Below, in pieces: positions 63,748 to 64,000 of a stretch of DNA of 64,000 nucleotides. How positions within the stretch are numbered: the first letter of the stretch is position 1; every line of letters begins with the position of its first letter. The translations under genes and the position numbers were made by a program. The stretch spans positions 62,001 to 126,000 of the forward strand of contig JAUIBE010000002.1 in the NCBI GenBank assembly GCA_030428105.1, read 5' to 3'. The DNA is from Gammaproteobacteria bacterium. Lineage in GTDB: Bacteria; Pseudomonadota; Gammaproteobacteria; Xanthomonadales; SZUA-36. The notes beneath the pieces are model-generated. The model was not told the origin of the DNA, made no database searches, and saw nothing but the letters and a program-made list of their open reading frames with translations.

Positions 63748-64000
63748 ATGAGCCTCATCATCAAACCGGTTGAACGCGACCTGGGCGAATTTACCGTTCG
63801 GCGCATCCTGCCGCACGCCGAGAAACGCGCGGTTGGCCCCTTCGTTTTCTTCGATCACATGGGTCCGGCGACCTTTCCTCCCGGCAAGGGCATCCAGGTG
63901 CGGCCACACCCGCACATTGGACTGTCCACGGTCACCTACCTGTTCGAGGGTGAGATCATGCACCGCGACAGCCTGGGCTACGTTCAGGCTATCCAGCCCG
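63748..64000 (+). CDS. Pirin-family protein (partial, N-terminus)
   Basis: 84 codons before the window ends. ATG at 63748; the sequence has [32 protein letters not shown] and [19 protein letters not shown], the metal-binding His block of pirins (cupin fold). Some pirins are quercetinases or redox regulators; the role here cannot be told. Confidence 0.92.
   Translation, partial: MSLIIKPVERDLGEFTVRRILPHAEKRAVGPFVFFDHMGPATFPPGKGIQVRPHPHIGLSTVTYLFEGEIMHRDSLGYVQAIQP

Overview
The window is about 63% GC, densely coded on both strands, and no gap between genes exceeds about 200 bases. It holds no rRNA, tRNA, phage or insertion sequence that I can see. The gene set points to a free-living, probably marine or soil, heterotrophic gammaproteobacterium: paaDE, a TonB-dependent receptor of the large Xanthomonadales/Sphingomonad type, an S9 peptidase, TPR-sulfotransferase, IorAB-type molybdenum enzyme, OPT transporter, an IPTL-CTERM exported nuclease and a LexA box of the E. 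coli consensus type. I cannot name the genus.

Layout. 1-1633: end of the phenylacetyl-CoA epoxidase operon (paaC tail, paaD, paaE). 1646-3704: a small exported CX4R phosphatase-like protein, then three exported small proteins, the last being a free-standing EF-Tu domain II behind a signal peptide. 3784-10185: a tight, overlapping operon of two ATP-grasp ligases, an S51/peptidase-E-like protein, two esterase-D-type hydrolases and two membrane proteins. 10218-13067: a lipoprotein serpin and a membrane-anchored alpha/beta hydrolase. 13164-14506: a DUF222-HNH gene under a LexA box. 14513-19614: two more ATP-grasp ligases flanking glgA, then a CNNM/DUF21-CBS membrane protein. 19666-23736: iorA-iorB-amidohydrolase. 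23743-30275: S9 peptidase, TPR-sulfotransferase, TonB-dependent receptor. 30451-38300: glycogen metabolism (GH57, glgC, cutA, glgB, glgP). 38498-51585: a cluster I cannot assign to a described system (below). 51659-56886: lipoprotein amidohydrolase, a small exported protein, an OPT transporter and a LysE exporter. 57077-64000: argG, a 1734-residue LTD-nuclease with an IPTL-CTERM tail, and the start of a pirin gene.

Two regions stand out. (A) The ATP-grasp/S51-like/esterase operon and its two relatives around glgA look like a ligase-hydrolase pathway making an unknown amide- or ester-linked product; three of the four ligases are paralogues sharing the HMEW and RPPG motifs, and one esterase carries a Fes-like N-terminal beta domain. 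(B) A seven-gene minus-strand operon (41266-48102) encodes two VWA proteins with near-identical ExbD/MotB-like N-terminal membrane segments, an FHA-like protein, a MotA/TolQ/ExbB-type channel, a periplasmic pseudo-protease joined through the membrane to a cytoplasmic FHA-like domain, a membrane-anchored FGE-sulfatase protein and a Ser/Gln/Ala-rich exported protein. A divergent gene makes an exported TPR-CHAT protein lacking both CHAT catalytic residues, and two convergent genes make a MORN-type lipoprotein and an exported partner. I read this as a candidate ion-driven envelope-spanning machine with phosphopeptide-type input. That is inference, not shown by the sequence.
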